A DNA stretch of 64,000 nt, taken from the NCBI GenBank assembly GCA_021432605.1, contig MU271161.1, forward strand, positions 124,001-188,000, written 5' to 3'. How positions within the stretch are numbered: position 1 is the stretch's first letter; each line of letters begins with the position of its first letter. Below are positions 33,734 through 45,595 of the stretch, piece after piece. The stretch is from Coniochaeta sp. PMI_546 (taxonomy: Eukaryota > Ascomycota > Sordariomycetes > Coniochaetales > Coniochaetaceae). A program made the translations under genes and the position numbers. The notes under the pieces were generated by a model. That model saw only the letters and a list, made by a program, of their open reading frames with translations, had not been told where the DNA came from and did not search any database.

Positions 33734-34512
33734 TCAGTCATCCTCAGGCGGCAGCTCATCATCGATATACCGTATTAGGCTTATCCTCATCTCCGTTGTG
33801 TCGTTTCCTCGCAGCACATCACTAATAAAATGTGCTTCCACCTGCGTCTGGACCATCTCGAGAGCGCCGCGCAGCACGCCGCAGAAGATATTGGAGTACC
33901 ACAGTTCGTCCTGAGCGCGGCCGTCGTCGGGTAGCTCGACAAAGTCGGCTAGGGGGTTCTCGTCAAATACGAGCGAGAACTGCTTCGAGTCGCTCGTCCA
34001 GTTCGTTATGGTGGGTGTTATGTTTAAGAAGATCTTGAAGCCAACCTAAGGGAATGTTAGCATGGAAGCACAAAGGCAGAGGGGAAAGGGGGGGCCTGGC
34101 CTTGGCAATCATCTCTGCCGTTTCCCTAAAGTTGGAACACCTCCGCATGGTGTTGGACTTTGCCAGGTAGTCCTCGATCAGGCGCAGGCCAATGTTATAG
34201 CCCATCTTGTCGAGCTGCTTGTTGACCTCAACGTAGTCGCTGTCAAAGTCCTTGCATAACTGGGCGACGATGGTGCCGTATGTGAGGGTGACGAGCTCGG
34301 CATTGACCTTGTCGATCCGCGTCCTTCGACAGAACATTAGCCTCGGCTTTCAATCAATGATAGCGTGATCGGCTGTGAGCCTTATTGTTCCTCACTTCCA
34401 TATCCTGTGAGCACACTTGGTTAGCAAGTTATCAAGGTGCTTGAGCTCGGGAAGGGGAGCATCTGCGCCAAGCGTACTCTTCTCCCAAACGGGAGGCCTT
34501 GCTGGCCGCCAT
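33734..34512 (-). CDS. BET3: TRAPP complex subunit BET3 (TRAPPC3)
   Basis: Four exons (34512-34478, 34404-34396, 34323-34101, 34045-33734) give 192 residues, the usual length (yeast 193). Exon 2 is only 9 nt and supplies the middle of GEEIWKTRIDK. The third intron (34100-34046, 55 nt) starts with GC rather than GT (AAG|GCCAGG) and ends TTAG; no GT donor in this stretch gives the conserved protein. Signature stretches: KVNAELVTLTYGTIVAQL, NKQLDKMGYNIGLRLIEDYL, RCSNFRETAEMIAK, GFKIFLNITPTITNW, LADFVELPDD and LWYSNILCGVLRGALEMVQ. The Cys in RRCSNF is probably the conserved acylated residue lying in the protein's hydrophobic channel. BET3 is a core subunit of the TRAPP exchange factor for Ypt1/Rab1 in ER-to-Golgi traffic. 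Confidence 0.95.
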
Positions 34513-35000
34513 AGCTGGATATTAGGGACACACTGAAAGCCTTAGAAGAGCCTTGACAGGTGAGGTTGCTAGAACTTATCCCATTGATCAGGACGGCAGG
34601 AAGTTCTTCGTTCGCGGCTCACTTGGACCCTTGAAGGCGGTGGGAGGTTGCGATACCACAGGCCGCAGTACACTGGTGTGCCCCGCCAAAGTGTCCTTGG
34701 GTGGTAGCCCCACCGAGCAGGTGCCTGGGTTTAGTGTACCTTACGCTGGTGTATCTTAGGTAAGGTACCTTGTGCTAGTGGGTGGGTAACCCCCGTCTGA
34801 TTGCTGGCGAATCAAAATCCTAGAAACCTTGGGATTTTTGCTGGAGCTGTTTCCAGCCTTGTGAGCTAATGTGTTGATTTTGGCAAACAGCAGCAACAAG
34901 CAGCAGTAACAATCACGACAGCCAGTCTCCATTGCCGAAGATACCAGATACTACGGACCCGCGACAAAATCACCCCTACCAGCCACAGCATTCCGTCATA
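34513..35000. promoter_or_regulatory. Divergent promoter, BET3 and U5-40K
   Basis: Only 488 bases separate the two divergent start codons, so one region must hold both promoters. It contains an AGGTAAGGTACCTT copy of the dispersed palindrome (34758-34771) and a CAGCAACAAGCAGCAG stretch near the U5-40K start. No TATA box is clear. Confidence 0.6.
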
Positions 35001-36245
35001 ATGTCAGCGGAAAAGCGGCCTGCGTCGGAAGACCCCAGCGGTGGGCAGTTGGTCAAGAGGCAGAACGTAGGCTCGAGTCGCGCCTTGACAACGAGGTCCA
35101 ATGGCTCCGGCAACAGCGGTGCTCTTATTCAGGCGGTACGATCTGGACTCCCAGGAAACTCGAAGGTGTCGAAATGGAGGCTAATTTGCGCACAGGAACC
35201 GAGGACGAGTGGCATCCAAGCTCCAGTCATGGAGCTGTCCGGCCATTCAGGAGAGATCTTCTCGGCCAAGTTCGACCCTACGGGCAACTTGATCGCGTCC
35301 GGCTCGTTTGACAGGAATATCAGTACGTGGTGACACGTGCTCCGAGTCTTTTGTCTTGATATGGCTAACTTGTCTTAGTGCTATGGCGAACCTATGGCGA
35401 CTGTGAAAATTACGGCATGCTTACTGGACACAAGGGCGCCGTGCTTGACCTGCAATGGTCCCGCGACTCCGAGATTCTTTTCTCCGCCTCGGCGGATATG
35501 CACCTTGCGAGCTGGGATCTCACATCAGGAACCCGCATTCGCCGCTACGTCGGCCATGAGGAGGTCATCAACACGATGGACATCAGCAAGCGTGGCGAGG
35601 AGATGCTCATAAGCGGCAGCGATGACGGGACCATAGGCATTTGGGATCCTCGGACGAAGAATGCGGTCGACTACATCGAGACAGATTTCCCCATCACAGC
35701 AGTTGCGATATCTGAAGCAGGAAACGAGATATATTCGGGCGGCATAGACAACGACATCAAAGTCTGGGACGTGCGCAAGAAGCAGGTTGTCTACAAGATG
35801 CTGGGACACCAAGATACGATAACGAGCCTCCGTGTCTCACCCGACTCGCAGCAATTGATGTCCTACTCCATGGACTCGACAGCCAGAACGTGGGACATCA
35901 GACCCTTCGCTCCGACCGAGAGACACATTAGGACGTTTGACGGCGCACCGTTCGGTATGGAGCAGAACCTCATCCGAGGTAGCTGGGACAAGGACGGCAA
36001 GAAGATCGCTGTCGGGTCTGGCGATGGAACAGTCGTCATCTGGGCTAGTGACACAGGAAAGCTCTTATATAAGCTACCAGGCCATAAGGGTACTGTAAAC
36101 TGCGCCGAGTTTGGCACAGGCGCAGATCCACTAAGTAGGTTGCCTTCTTCTCAATGTCCTTTGCTCCGGTCGTACTCAATACTAACTGTGCGTAGTTCTC
36201 TCTGCCTCTTCCGATCGGACGATGTTGTTAGGAGAGCTGAAGTGA
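35001..36245 (+). CDS. U5 snRNP 40-kDa WD40 protein (SNRNP40-like)
   Basis: Three exons (35001-35322, 35379-36134, 36196-36245) give 375 residues. A basic N terminus of about 65 residues precedes seven WD repeats. Typical stretches are PVMELSGHSGEIFSAKFDP, LIASGSFDRNIMLWRTYGDC, LTGHKGAVLDLQWSRD, YSGGIDNDIKVWDVRKK, LGHQDTITSLRVSPD and LMSYSMDSTARTWDIRPF. The small last exon completes the final blade (ILSASSDRTMLLGELK), matching the end of the human protein in style. Both introns split codons and keep frame. In animals and fission yeast this protein sits in the U5 particle near PRP8 and the BRR2 helicase and is part of the spliceosome; budding yeast lacks it. The start is the first in-frame ATG. 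Confidence 0.93.
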
Positions 36246-38186
36246 TGAACACGGGATGCACGAGGTGCGTTGAGATAAGCTCGTCACACGCAATATCGCG
36301 TCGCGTCGCGCCGCGCCGCGCGAGCTGTTGTTCCGCGAAGCCTTACGTAGGGGGCCGCACAACCCGGCCGAAGGTGGCACAACTACATGGGATCACGGTG
36401 CCTTAAAACTGTATGCCATGCAAGTTATCTTGCATGCAATGGCGGGTGGCGACGTTGGAAGCCGACCACTTCTCCTGACCTGGCCCTGGGGGCATCAGTA
36501 CCTGACTTCTTGCGGGACATCGTGCTCATAACAGGAGCTAGAGTTTTGACTCGAGGCCTGCCTAACGGCCTGGTTCTATTGGAGGAGGTAATATTAGGTG
36601 AGATAGCGATCAATTGGTCGCCGGCAGACGGAGTAACGAGGCTCCATGTGAGGATATTCCCGCTATGATGGAATTGCGTCCCTCGAAAGTCGTGCCCAGC
36701 TACACCACAAACCACCTTATACATAGTTCTGGTCGACTTCAATCGAAACTTGAGAGACAATCCCCAAATTAATCATCATCCGTTCGCTGGCTGTCTGAAA
36801 AGGGAATGTCCACTTACACTACATTGGCCATTGACATCGGAATTGAACCAAAATCCACGAGGATGAAATGCCCTTGCAGAGTATACTAGAGATGCCCCAG
36901 AGGGCAGAAGGCCAACCATACCAGGCATACTTCGCTTATCGCCCAGTTCCCGGTTCGCTGTCTCACACACATTTGACGACTCCAGGCCCAATCAATAGGC
37001 CTGAATCTAGCGCCGCTCAGTGCACCCGAAACACCGATGGAGGGGGTCCAGGGGTGTTTCTGATGGAGGGATGACGGACCCCTGTCACTGGCCGCTACCC
37101 CTTCATTCATGCAACGCTCCAGAGGCTCCAAAGCTTGTCGCAGACTTGACGACTGAGCGGCATCTCGGCCAATCAAGGCCACGGAGCGGCAATCTCTCGA
37201 CAAGGACTATAGGCCAATGGGCCAGTCGATACGACTGTTCGAGACTTGCTGCAGCAGAGATGAATGCAAGGTACAGTTTACCGTGTCCCAAGCTGGGACA
37301 CCGGCGGCCTGTGATTGAGCTCGAGATGTCCTTCTCACTTCCTGCCCTCAGACCTCGGGCTTCCCTTGTTTCTTCTGTGTCCACTGTTCGCCAGGGAGAT
37401 GACCAAGTCGAGACTCGGACCTTGAAAGCCTCTGTGCACATGCAGTAGAGGGGCCGAGGAAGAGACAACCCGCTGCATACATCGAGCCCTCTTCCCAAAC
37501 TTCTTCGAAGATCCCCGGCCAGTCGTTTCGACTCGCTTCTGGACTCTGCACTCCTACCGATGTTCGTCCTTCTCTAAGCTATTGCTTCCTCTCCCTCCCT
37601 TTTCTGCAACTGCGATCTCACGTCGAGTGGGTTTTCCTTGTTTCGTTTCTTGTGTTGACAACCAGCTCTGGGAGCTGGATCCGTTGGACGGCGTTGCATG
37701 ATTTTGTCGCTCACTCACCTTCACGGCGATTGTTATCCCTCCTTCTTTCTTCATTCATCCTGTGCGTGTGCGTGTGCCGGACGTGGCTCATAAACACCAC
37801 AACAAGAGATACCCATTTGTTTTTCGACTCCGGCTGGCTGATACCCTTTCCCCTTCATACGACACATCAACAAGCCGGCGTCCATTTTAGACACGATTGT
37901 CTGACACTCCTGCAGCCACCCGTCTGGCTTGTTAATTACTTGGAGCCCGTCTTGGAAGTATACCACAAAGGGTGTGTGACACATTGGAGATTGTTTTCCC
38001 TTTAAACAGGGCTGGCCGCGAGTCCGGAGATTTGATCTTGAAAGCCAACTCAAGGGAGGGAAGGGAAGAAAAGGCTACAATACGGATTCAAGTCAAGCCC
38101 ACTCCCCCCACAGACATACAATAAAAGTATGACCATCCCGGCTCAACGATAACACCCAGCTGTGCGTTTCTCCGACCTTGTACGCC
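36246..38186. other. Intergenic, 1.9 kb
   Basis: No gene supported. A GC-only patch (CGCGTCGCGCCGCGCCGCGC) lies near 36300. The right third (37,500-38,150) is CT-rich and looks like promoter and leader of the next gene. Confidence 0.5.
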
Positions 38187-39837
38187 ATGAATATGCCATT
38201 CAGCGTCCCGAGGCCCAACATGGACCGCCTCAACTTCTTGGGTCGGACCCCGCGCGGAGATGCTGCTCCTCGTTACGAGTTCGACGATGGGGAGGAAGAC
38301 CAGCGACAGCTGTCACCGCGAGCGCAAGACGCAGACATCGAGGCGCAACATCACCATGCGCCAGAGATGGCCGAGCGCACCAACAACCCTTCCTCCCGCT
38401 TCATGCTCCCCCGCTGGTCCAGACCGGCAATCCCCTCCTTTCTCAGCATGGCGAGCTCGCGTAGCACGCATCCCCACCAGCAGCAACCCCAACAACCGCG
38501 CCCGAGCAGCAGCCACTACTCTGGCGACACGGAAGCGGACATGGACTCGCCCAAGACGCCGCGCTTCCCCAGGCTCGGCGTCCCCAACCTGCCCTCCACG
38601 CGGCTCAACCTGCCTCACCTCACCCGCACCTGGACGCAGGGGTCCAACGGGCCCCCATCCCGGCCCGCAACCGCACAGCACACCGACTGGACAGGCCGGC
38701 CGCTGTCTCCCGCGCGGACGCGCTTCCCCGTCGTTCCTGGGGTGGCAGAGCCCGTCCCAGCCGTGCCGGCAGAGCACGGGCGGAGGACGCGCGGTCAGGC
38801 CGGGCAGGGCGGGAGACGGTTCTCGGATCCGGAGGAGGGGCAGCTCGCCGCCCTGGCTGAGGACGGGAGACGGCGGAGACGGCACCGGAGGGGGGGATCG
38901 GGTGGATCGAGGCACGAGAACTCGGCTGAGACTGGTGCTGCGAGGAGGAGTCACAGACGGCACCGGAACCGGGACCGGAGAGAGACCGGACCGCCGCCGA
39001 AGCATTTCCTCTTCTGTTTTCCGTGGATTCGGTCGAGGAGGATCAGGTCGCAGATCCTGAGATGTTTCGTCTCGGGGCTGTTTCTGACGCTGTTGCTCAC
39101 AGTTTGTAAGTGATGCCCTGCCTAGGTGGGTTTCATTCTTTTCCTGCAGCGGACAACTAACACGAACCAGATCTCGCCCTATCGATAACCAAAAACATCA
39201 ACAGCAGCGAGTTCACCGTTCTGCTGATCCTAATCATCCTCTTCGTGACAATCTTCTTCTGCCACGGCCTGATCCGCCTGTGCATGCTGATAGTCCGCGC
39301 CGGGCGGGGCAGCGAAGGCGAGGACGGAGCAGACCGCCGCGCCGCCATGCCGCAGATGTTCGGTCCCGGCGGCTACGCCATCCCGCGGCAGCCGATCCGC
39401 GTCGTGCTCGCGCGGGACGAGGAGGCTGCCGGTATTGAGAGTGAGGCCACCAAGGCGAACCCGCCTGCTTACGGGTTGTGGCGGGAGAGTGTGGTAAGTA
39501 CTTTTCCTATGATCCGTGGATTAGTGTGAGTAGATGTTGATTTTTTGTGGTTTAGCGAGTCGATCCCAACCGGTTGTATTGGATGCGCAATGAAGGCGTC
39601 CCACCAGCAGTCGACGAGGAGACAGCAACTTCAGAGTCCGGGAGCCAACACAGAGAAGGCAGCGAGGATGCCGACGGCGGCAGGCCCAGAGTCCTGCGGC
39701 CGCCATCTTACGCCTCCGATGATGGTGTTAGTTACGTGGTCGAGGCCCAGCCAAGGTCCATCGCGCCTACCACGGATGTGCCGTTGGGACAGCATCCTGC
39801 TGAGGCGGGACGGACCGCGAGACCGCCTGCCTGGTGA
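38187..39837 (+). CDS. Two-span membrane protein with PPxY motifs
   Basis: Three exons (38187-39105, 39171-39493, 39556-39837) give 507 residues; both introns keep frame. Residues 1-280 are low in complexity and rich in Pro, Arg and Ser (PRFPRLGVPNLPSTRLNLPH; RRRRRHRRGG). A first membrane span lies at about 290-312 (CFVSGLFLTLLLTVYLALSI) and a second at about 320-342 (FTVLLILIILFVTIFFCHGL). The C-terminal tail carries two PPxY motifs, NPPAYGLWRESVRVDPNR and LRPPSYASDDGVSYVVEA. PPxY motifs bind WW domains, above all those of the Rsp5/NEDD4 ubiquitin ligases, and both motifs sit in the segments that look most constrained. I know the pattern from filamentous ascomycetes but not a function; an Rsp5 adaptor is an inference. 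Confidence 0.85.
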
Positions 39838-42509
39838 TGGTCACAGAAGACCGAAAGGGACGATGTTTGCATCAATTTGAAATTTCAGCCAGGAGATAGG
39901 TGCTAAGGCGTTTCTGGAGTTCTTTGTGAACAAAATGTGTCTTGCAGACCGCACTTATACTGCTTTTGGGCTCTCTGTAGTATATTCTGGTGCATATACC
40001 ATACGATCTTGTATAAGACAGAACTTATAAATGAATACTTGGAACAATCTGTAAATGACCTGACTTTACGCTGGAGTCTCTACACACTTCGGAAGAAATG
40101 CTTGGGTTTTGCAAGCTACCAAGCTGCCCTTGCACAGCTAGTGGTAGGTATGGTCAGGACGTCTAAGAAAGTGACCGATTGGCAAGCTGTGAGCCAGAGC
40201 TGCTCTGTCAACGGCAATATCCCATTACCTGGATTACAATACTCTTTGAACCGCACAAGTCGACGCTTGGACGTCTCGGCCGGCCGGACCGTCCGCAGTG
40301 TGCCACAACGGAGCGGCGCTTGGACCGCCAGTGTCAGTCCATTCCCGATTCGGCCTTCCGAGCCTGTGCCATGGCCGTGGTTGGATAGCAGAGTCCTGAG
40401 CTCGAGACTGATTCGGGCAGCAAGACGAGCAAGGACGTCCCAAATAGGCCAGTGTCGTGGCGGCCCAACCCCTCCACGTCAGGGACCCTGCAGGCTTTCA
40501 ACTCGAGAGCCTTTCGAAATGTCTGGCCAACCCAAATAAGGGGGTATATTACCGCCTTTCGTTGAAGAAGGATCTCCATCGCAAAGAGATCCAAGCACCA
40601 ACTGGCCTTGTGTGCCTGACTTGTGGTTATCTCGCGTGTTTGCTGATTAAGCTGAACTTGCCCGCATAAGTTGGCATTATCGATTCGCCATCAATATTGT
40701 GCTCGAGGAGCTCTCCGTGGTCGGTCACACCGAGGAGCTGTGTACTAGCTTCAGCAGCTTTACGAGACCTGTACGCCAGCACTAGTAGTACTAGTACTGA
40801 AGCCGCGGCTGAATGGTGTGGGGCAAGAGTATCTTGCATACTCTTACGTCGCCGTGTTCAACAGGCCAATATGCAGGGGACTTTGACTCTCCATGGACGC
40901 CAACGACGACAGCCAAACGCCGCTACTCGAGATGGTGAATACATGGAATTGAGGACGCGAAGCTAAGATACTTTGAATACTTGGGATCAGGAAGGTACCT
41001 AGAGTCTAGTGCAAAGATACACGTCCCAGTTCGCATCGCGCGGCTGTCAGACGGGCGGCGCATTGTGGATTTCCAGACTTCGAGTCCACTCCGTGGTGGA
41101 CTGGTGGTGGTGGACTGGCTGACTGGGTTGTTCTTGCTCAATGCACTACAAGCAAGGCAGCAAGGTTGTGGAGAGTACCTACCCGGTACTTCATGACTCG
41201 AGCTATGACCACCCTCGCAAGCTCATTATCGCTGCTGAAACCGTTTGCAAAATGCTGACAAAAGCCGAAGCGAGCAAAGCTGATAAAGTACAGTCGGAGT
41301 ATCTCAGCCAAACAGCTACCTTAGTCGCAAACATTTTTCTCCTTGAATCCCTTCAAGCTGCTCTCCCGGCCGCCCGTGCGAAAAGGGCCCTCTTTTCCGA
41401 GGAGAAGGTAGTAAGGTACCTACTATTTCCCCTTCCTGCCCTCCCTTGAATTTCTCTCTCCTTTTACCCCCCCCTCTTCTCCGAACCTACAAGCATCCTT
41501 ACACAAACTCACCTTCCCCGGGTTCATCGGTATTTTTGGGTTGTTGTCGGTGCTGAAGTCGGAAGACGAAGAAGGTCGTCGCTGTTGAGATTCAGTTGGA
41601 AAAGGTTATATTGGAAGGTTAGTCACTTGGTCAATTCATCCTTTATTCCTCGTTATCCAGCGCCGTCCGATTTTCCCGCATCCTCATCGCGCGTCCGACA
41701 CCGCCTGCATCTGTTTTTGTCTTTGCGCCGGAAGTTACCCAGGCCCTTGGGATCTCATCGCGACCGTCGGACGATTCTCTGGACGACAAATATTTGCCGC
41801 AGGACCTTCGGCACCAATCACGGTTGCATAAGTGCTGCGCTTTCCAATCCGAGCTTCTGGAAGCGAACATCAATCAGCGATCCTGCAGCAACCCGATCCT
41901 GGTGGCACAAATCGAGGTCCGGACCACAATAACATTGACCATTGTGTCACTTTTCACCTGTGTTCGTTGTCTTGGCCTGCCATTTTCAGACTGGAGCCAA
42001 TCGGAGAGGACACGTTTGCCTGCGTTGAGCGCGGCTGGACTGGAAAGCAAACTGCAATTCGGAAAACTGAGAGTAAAATCCGATAGACAAGGAACCTTCG
42101 ATATTGGTCCGACTTCAAAAGGCTTTTCACGGTACTTGTGTCGTTGTTCGCGATGTGGTTACACAAAAACCTATGCATGCTGCGGGATGGGGTTAGTCGG
42201 CATCTTCAAGACCTTCACCACCGCGAGCTCTATCTGGACGTCCCGGCCCTGCATACCCACTGCCGACATATACCCAGAAAGGAGGATGACTTCTCGGGAT
42301 TTTTCCAATTTGTCGATATCGTTGGATCGCCAGGCGCAAATGGATATACTCCGTAACGGTCTAAACTAGGACTGTTGCTCGGCCGCGTAAATGCAGCTTG
42401 TGGTCGAGACTGATGTTTAAAGGAGCCTGGATGATAAAGCCAAGCGCATACTCTTTGTCGCGAATGGACTGCTGACGACGAATTTTGTAGAAAGCGCAAA
42501 TCCGCCACA
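39838..42509. other. Intergenic and GIS2 leader, 2.7 kb
   Basis: No gene supported. Frames at 39937-40539 and 41794-42369 are open but have no family features. Near copies of the dispersed palindrome lie at 40992 (AAGGTACCTA) and 41411 (TAAGGTACCTAC). From about 41,440 the strand is CT-rich (ACCCCCCCCTCTTCTCC), suggesting that the GIS2 promoter and a long leader occupy the last kilobase. Confidence 0.5.
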
Positions 42510-43320
42510 ATGTCGTCTCTCTCCCGTCGCGCGTGCTACAAGTGCGGCAATGTAGGCCACTATGCTGAGGTCTGCTCGTCTGCCGAGCGTCTTTGCTACA
42601 ACTGTGTGTAACCCTTGCAAACGCCCTTAGCCGTTCCTGGACTGACAAAGTCATACAGGCAAGCAGCCCGGCCACGAGTCCAACGGCTGCCCTCTTCCTC
42701 GCACCACCGAGGCCAAGCAGTGCTACCACTGCCAGGGTCTTGGCCATGTCCAGGCCGACTGCCCAACACTTCGTCTGAGCGGTGGCGGTCCCGGAGGTGG
42801 TCGCTGCTACAACTGCGGTCAGCCAGGCCACTTGGCTGTAAGTTTTGATCACCTCTATCACAGAAGCCGTATTCGCTGCGAACTGGTCTAACAAGTCTTT
42901 CCACAGCGTGCTTGCCCTAACCCCGCTGGTGTCAACATGGGCCGTGGCGGCCCAGTTGGTCCTGGCCGTGGTGGTTATGGAGGATTTGCTGGCGGCCGGG
43001 GTGGATTTGTTGGTGGCCCTCGCCCTGCTACGTGCTATAAGTGTGGTGGACCGAATCACTTTGCCCGTGATTGCCAGGCTCAGGCCATGAAGTGCTATGC
43101 TTGCGGCAAGCTCGGTCACATCTCGCGCGACTGCACGGCTCCCAATGGCGGTCCCCTGAACACGGCCGGAAAGACTTGCTACCAATGTGGTGAGGCCGGC
43201 CACATTTCCCGCGACTGCCCTCAGAAGGCCACGAACGGTGAAGCTAGCCAGGATGTTGGCTTGGGCGCCGGTCAGGACATCGGTGCTCCGGCTGTGGCTC
43301 CTATCGCACCTGTTGCCTAA
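42510..43320 (+). CDS. GIS2/Byr3/CNBP-type zinc-knuckle protein
   Basis: Three exons (42510-42603, 42659-42837, 42907-43320) give 228 residues. It has seven CCHC zinc knuckles: CYKCGNVGHYAEVC, CYNCKQPGHESNGC, CYHCQGLGHVQADC, CYNCGQPGHLARAC, CYKCGGPNHFARDC, CYACGKLGHISRDC and CYQCGEAGHISRDC. A Gly/Arg-rich block (RGGPVGPGRGGYGGFAGGRG) separates knuckles four and five, as in animal CNBP. The first intron (55 nt) splits the second Cys codon of knuckle two; the second intron lies inside knuckle four. The C-terminal tail is Ala-, Gly- and Pro-rich and has no knuckle. Relatives bind single-stranded nucleic acid and mRNA and act in cap-independent translation and stress granules. A long antisense open frame over this gene is a codon-bias shadow. 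Confidence 0.95.
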
Positions 43321-45595
43321 ACCAGACCACGTCTGGTGACGTGTTGGACAGCTGCCCACCCTGACAGCGATCGGACACGTATTTCTTGCGAAACTTAACC
43401 CCCTTTCGTCGAATACACACACATCACAATTTCTCCCTTCTGATCGAGACAATTGATCAGCTAACCCCTAAGTCTTTCGTTGGTTTTCCTGCATATCATT
43501 ATCCTACCAGACACGCCACTATCTTCGTTACAATCACCTTTCCGCATCCGCATCTACGGCTTTGCTTTTCAACGGCGTTCTCGGTCTCACTCTTATCAAC
43601 ATCGATTCTGTTTAGTTTTCATCTCTTTTGCTAGGACAAATGACGGACACGCGACATGCTTGAGTCTTCCTCTGGAAGTAAAAAGTTCTCTTCAAACAAC
43701 GACGCAATTCACCTACGCACAGATTGTCGCCAGCACGACATGCCTAGGTCACAGAAACCGTTCCCCTTTTGGGGACATGCCTTTTCTCTTCCCTGCACTG
43801 TTTATAGACACCTCCTTTGTAACACAAGGAACTTCAGAGATACCCCCGATTACGAGACACGAGAGTCGGAACGGTTGTGAGGTCTTGGCGGGGAGCCTTC
43901 AGGGCTTGGAGGTACCCGTGGTCGGATATTTGGAGGATCGGGCTGGTCATCCTGACCTGCCAGAGACAACAAACAGACCCAGTGAATGGAACCTGCACGT
44001 GGCTTCTCAAAAACGAGCCATTAGTCACATAAAGGCTGTGGATCGTGAGAAGGAAACGCGGTGGGTGGGACTCGGTTTCTGCTGGTAAACAAGTCTGCTC
44101 TCTCGTCGGCATCGATGAGAGTCAGACTTGGCTACCGTAGCAAGGCTCCCAGTCTGAGCTATCGGATGCGGTAACGGTTCAGAGCGAGGTGATCGGCAAG
44201 AGGAAGGAATGTCAGAGTTTTGTGGGATGGACTTCGCGCTTTCCTAGGCGACAAACGAAGGTTACGAACGGGAGCAGAGGCAAAAGGAAGCCCGAGCCGG
44301 CACAGACGAGGGACGGACGTTCTGTGGGTGGTGGACAAGAAATAAGCACTTTGGGTTGAGTGGTTGATAGTGAGCTGAGATAGGAGCAAATCGAGTCGGT
44401 TTAACAAAGCTGCGCGGACTACTTGTCTGACGACAGACCCGTCTGGCACGAATGAGTGAGAGTATTTGTTGCTAACCTGGTACAAGTCGTCCAGGCACAC
44501 TTGGACAATTGCGGCGGGACAACAGCAGCAGCAACATGTTTCCGGTCTGGCGCTACTTGTAGCTAATGCTGTATGTATGTCTCTATGTCCAGCCTCGCTC
44601 CAATACATACTCTAGACACAGCACCTCGTCAACCTGGTTCCAAGGAAAATTTCCGCCAACTAACGGCCTGTTCAAGTCATCGACTGACTGACGCTACCCT
44701 GCACTCTCTTGGGAACGGATCTCATTGTAATCTCTCTCCGATGAATGTAGGAATCTGGCCGAACGCCATCCGCGTCCTTGTTATAAGCTCCAGTGTCGGA
44801 ATTGCCGACGCCTGCTGAGAGGACAGCAGAACGTCGAGATTGGCATGCCACACTACTTTACGTGCTCATGCCCATCGTCCACACTTCCATTATGTATATC
44901 CGCATGACCATCGACCTCCCACACCGCGGGAGGCAGTGTATAATCATAGTGAAAGTCTGGCAGGAAACATCATTCGGTTCATTCCCTTCCTGCTCATCGA
45001 CTTTTCATGGAATAACTTGAAGACTACACAACGGAGCGCTTAGCATCCGCTTCCTATTCGTCTTTTCAACAATTGTATTGTAGAAAGTCGAGCTTTGGCC
45101 TGACTGTCCGCGTCCGCCTGTCAAATACAACACTTGCATGACAGATACGAAGGTGCTGCCAACAACACAACATACCTGGACGCAACAGCAAGTCTTGTTT
45201 GCGCACTCTCGAGCGTTGCCTCTCTCGTAGCTTGGCTCGACTTGCTGCTGTTTGATATCCTCCGACGCAACGGGTCAAGATCACAAGACGGTGGCGAGTT
45301 GACGGTCGGTTAGGCTGGATGAGGGTGCTGCTAGGAATGCTGCTGTGCAGAGGGGAGGAGATTTCCTTTTGTCGGAGAAGGATTGACAGCACATTGGTCT
45401 TTGTACACGGCAAGTTAATATATATTCCAACTACTTAGCCTTCGCAACTCGAAAGCGAGAAGAGGGTAGCGCAAATCAATACCACGCACGGGTAGCCCTG
45501 GCCGTCCAAGCGGACAGGTCCCCAACGCCCAAACGCCTAAACTCCACCCATTCCAGCCCAAACCCAGCCCGTCCACCGATTGTAAATCCCGTTTC
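43321..45595. other. Convergent intergenic, 2.3 kb
   Basis: Spacer between the GIS2 (+) and MAD2 (-) 3' ends. An open frame at 43480-44088 shows no domain and probably reads through the GIS2 3' UTR. Nothing else recognised. Confidence 0.5.

Noticed and set aside
38313-39060. Long open frames on both strands overlapping the two-span membrane protein gene
   Set aside because: GC-rich, Arg/Pro-rich shadow frames of the real exon; the plus-strand gene has consistent splicing and membrane spans.
39937-40539. 200-codon open frame downstream of the two-span protein
   Set aside because: Composition shifts midway, no motif, no promoter-like sequence; probably random.
42361-43452. 363-codon open frame on the minus strand opposite the GIS2 gene
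   Set aside because: It mirrors the zinc-knuckle exons and their introns, has no domain of its own, and is explained by codon bias on the plus strand.
43480-44088. 202-codon open frame downstream of GIS2
   Set aside because: Lies in the probable 3' UTR of GIS2 and shows no domain or coding-like conservation.
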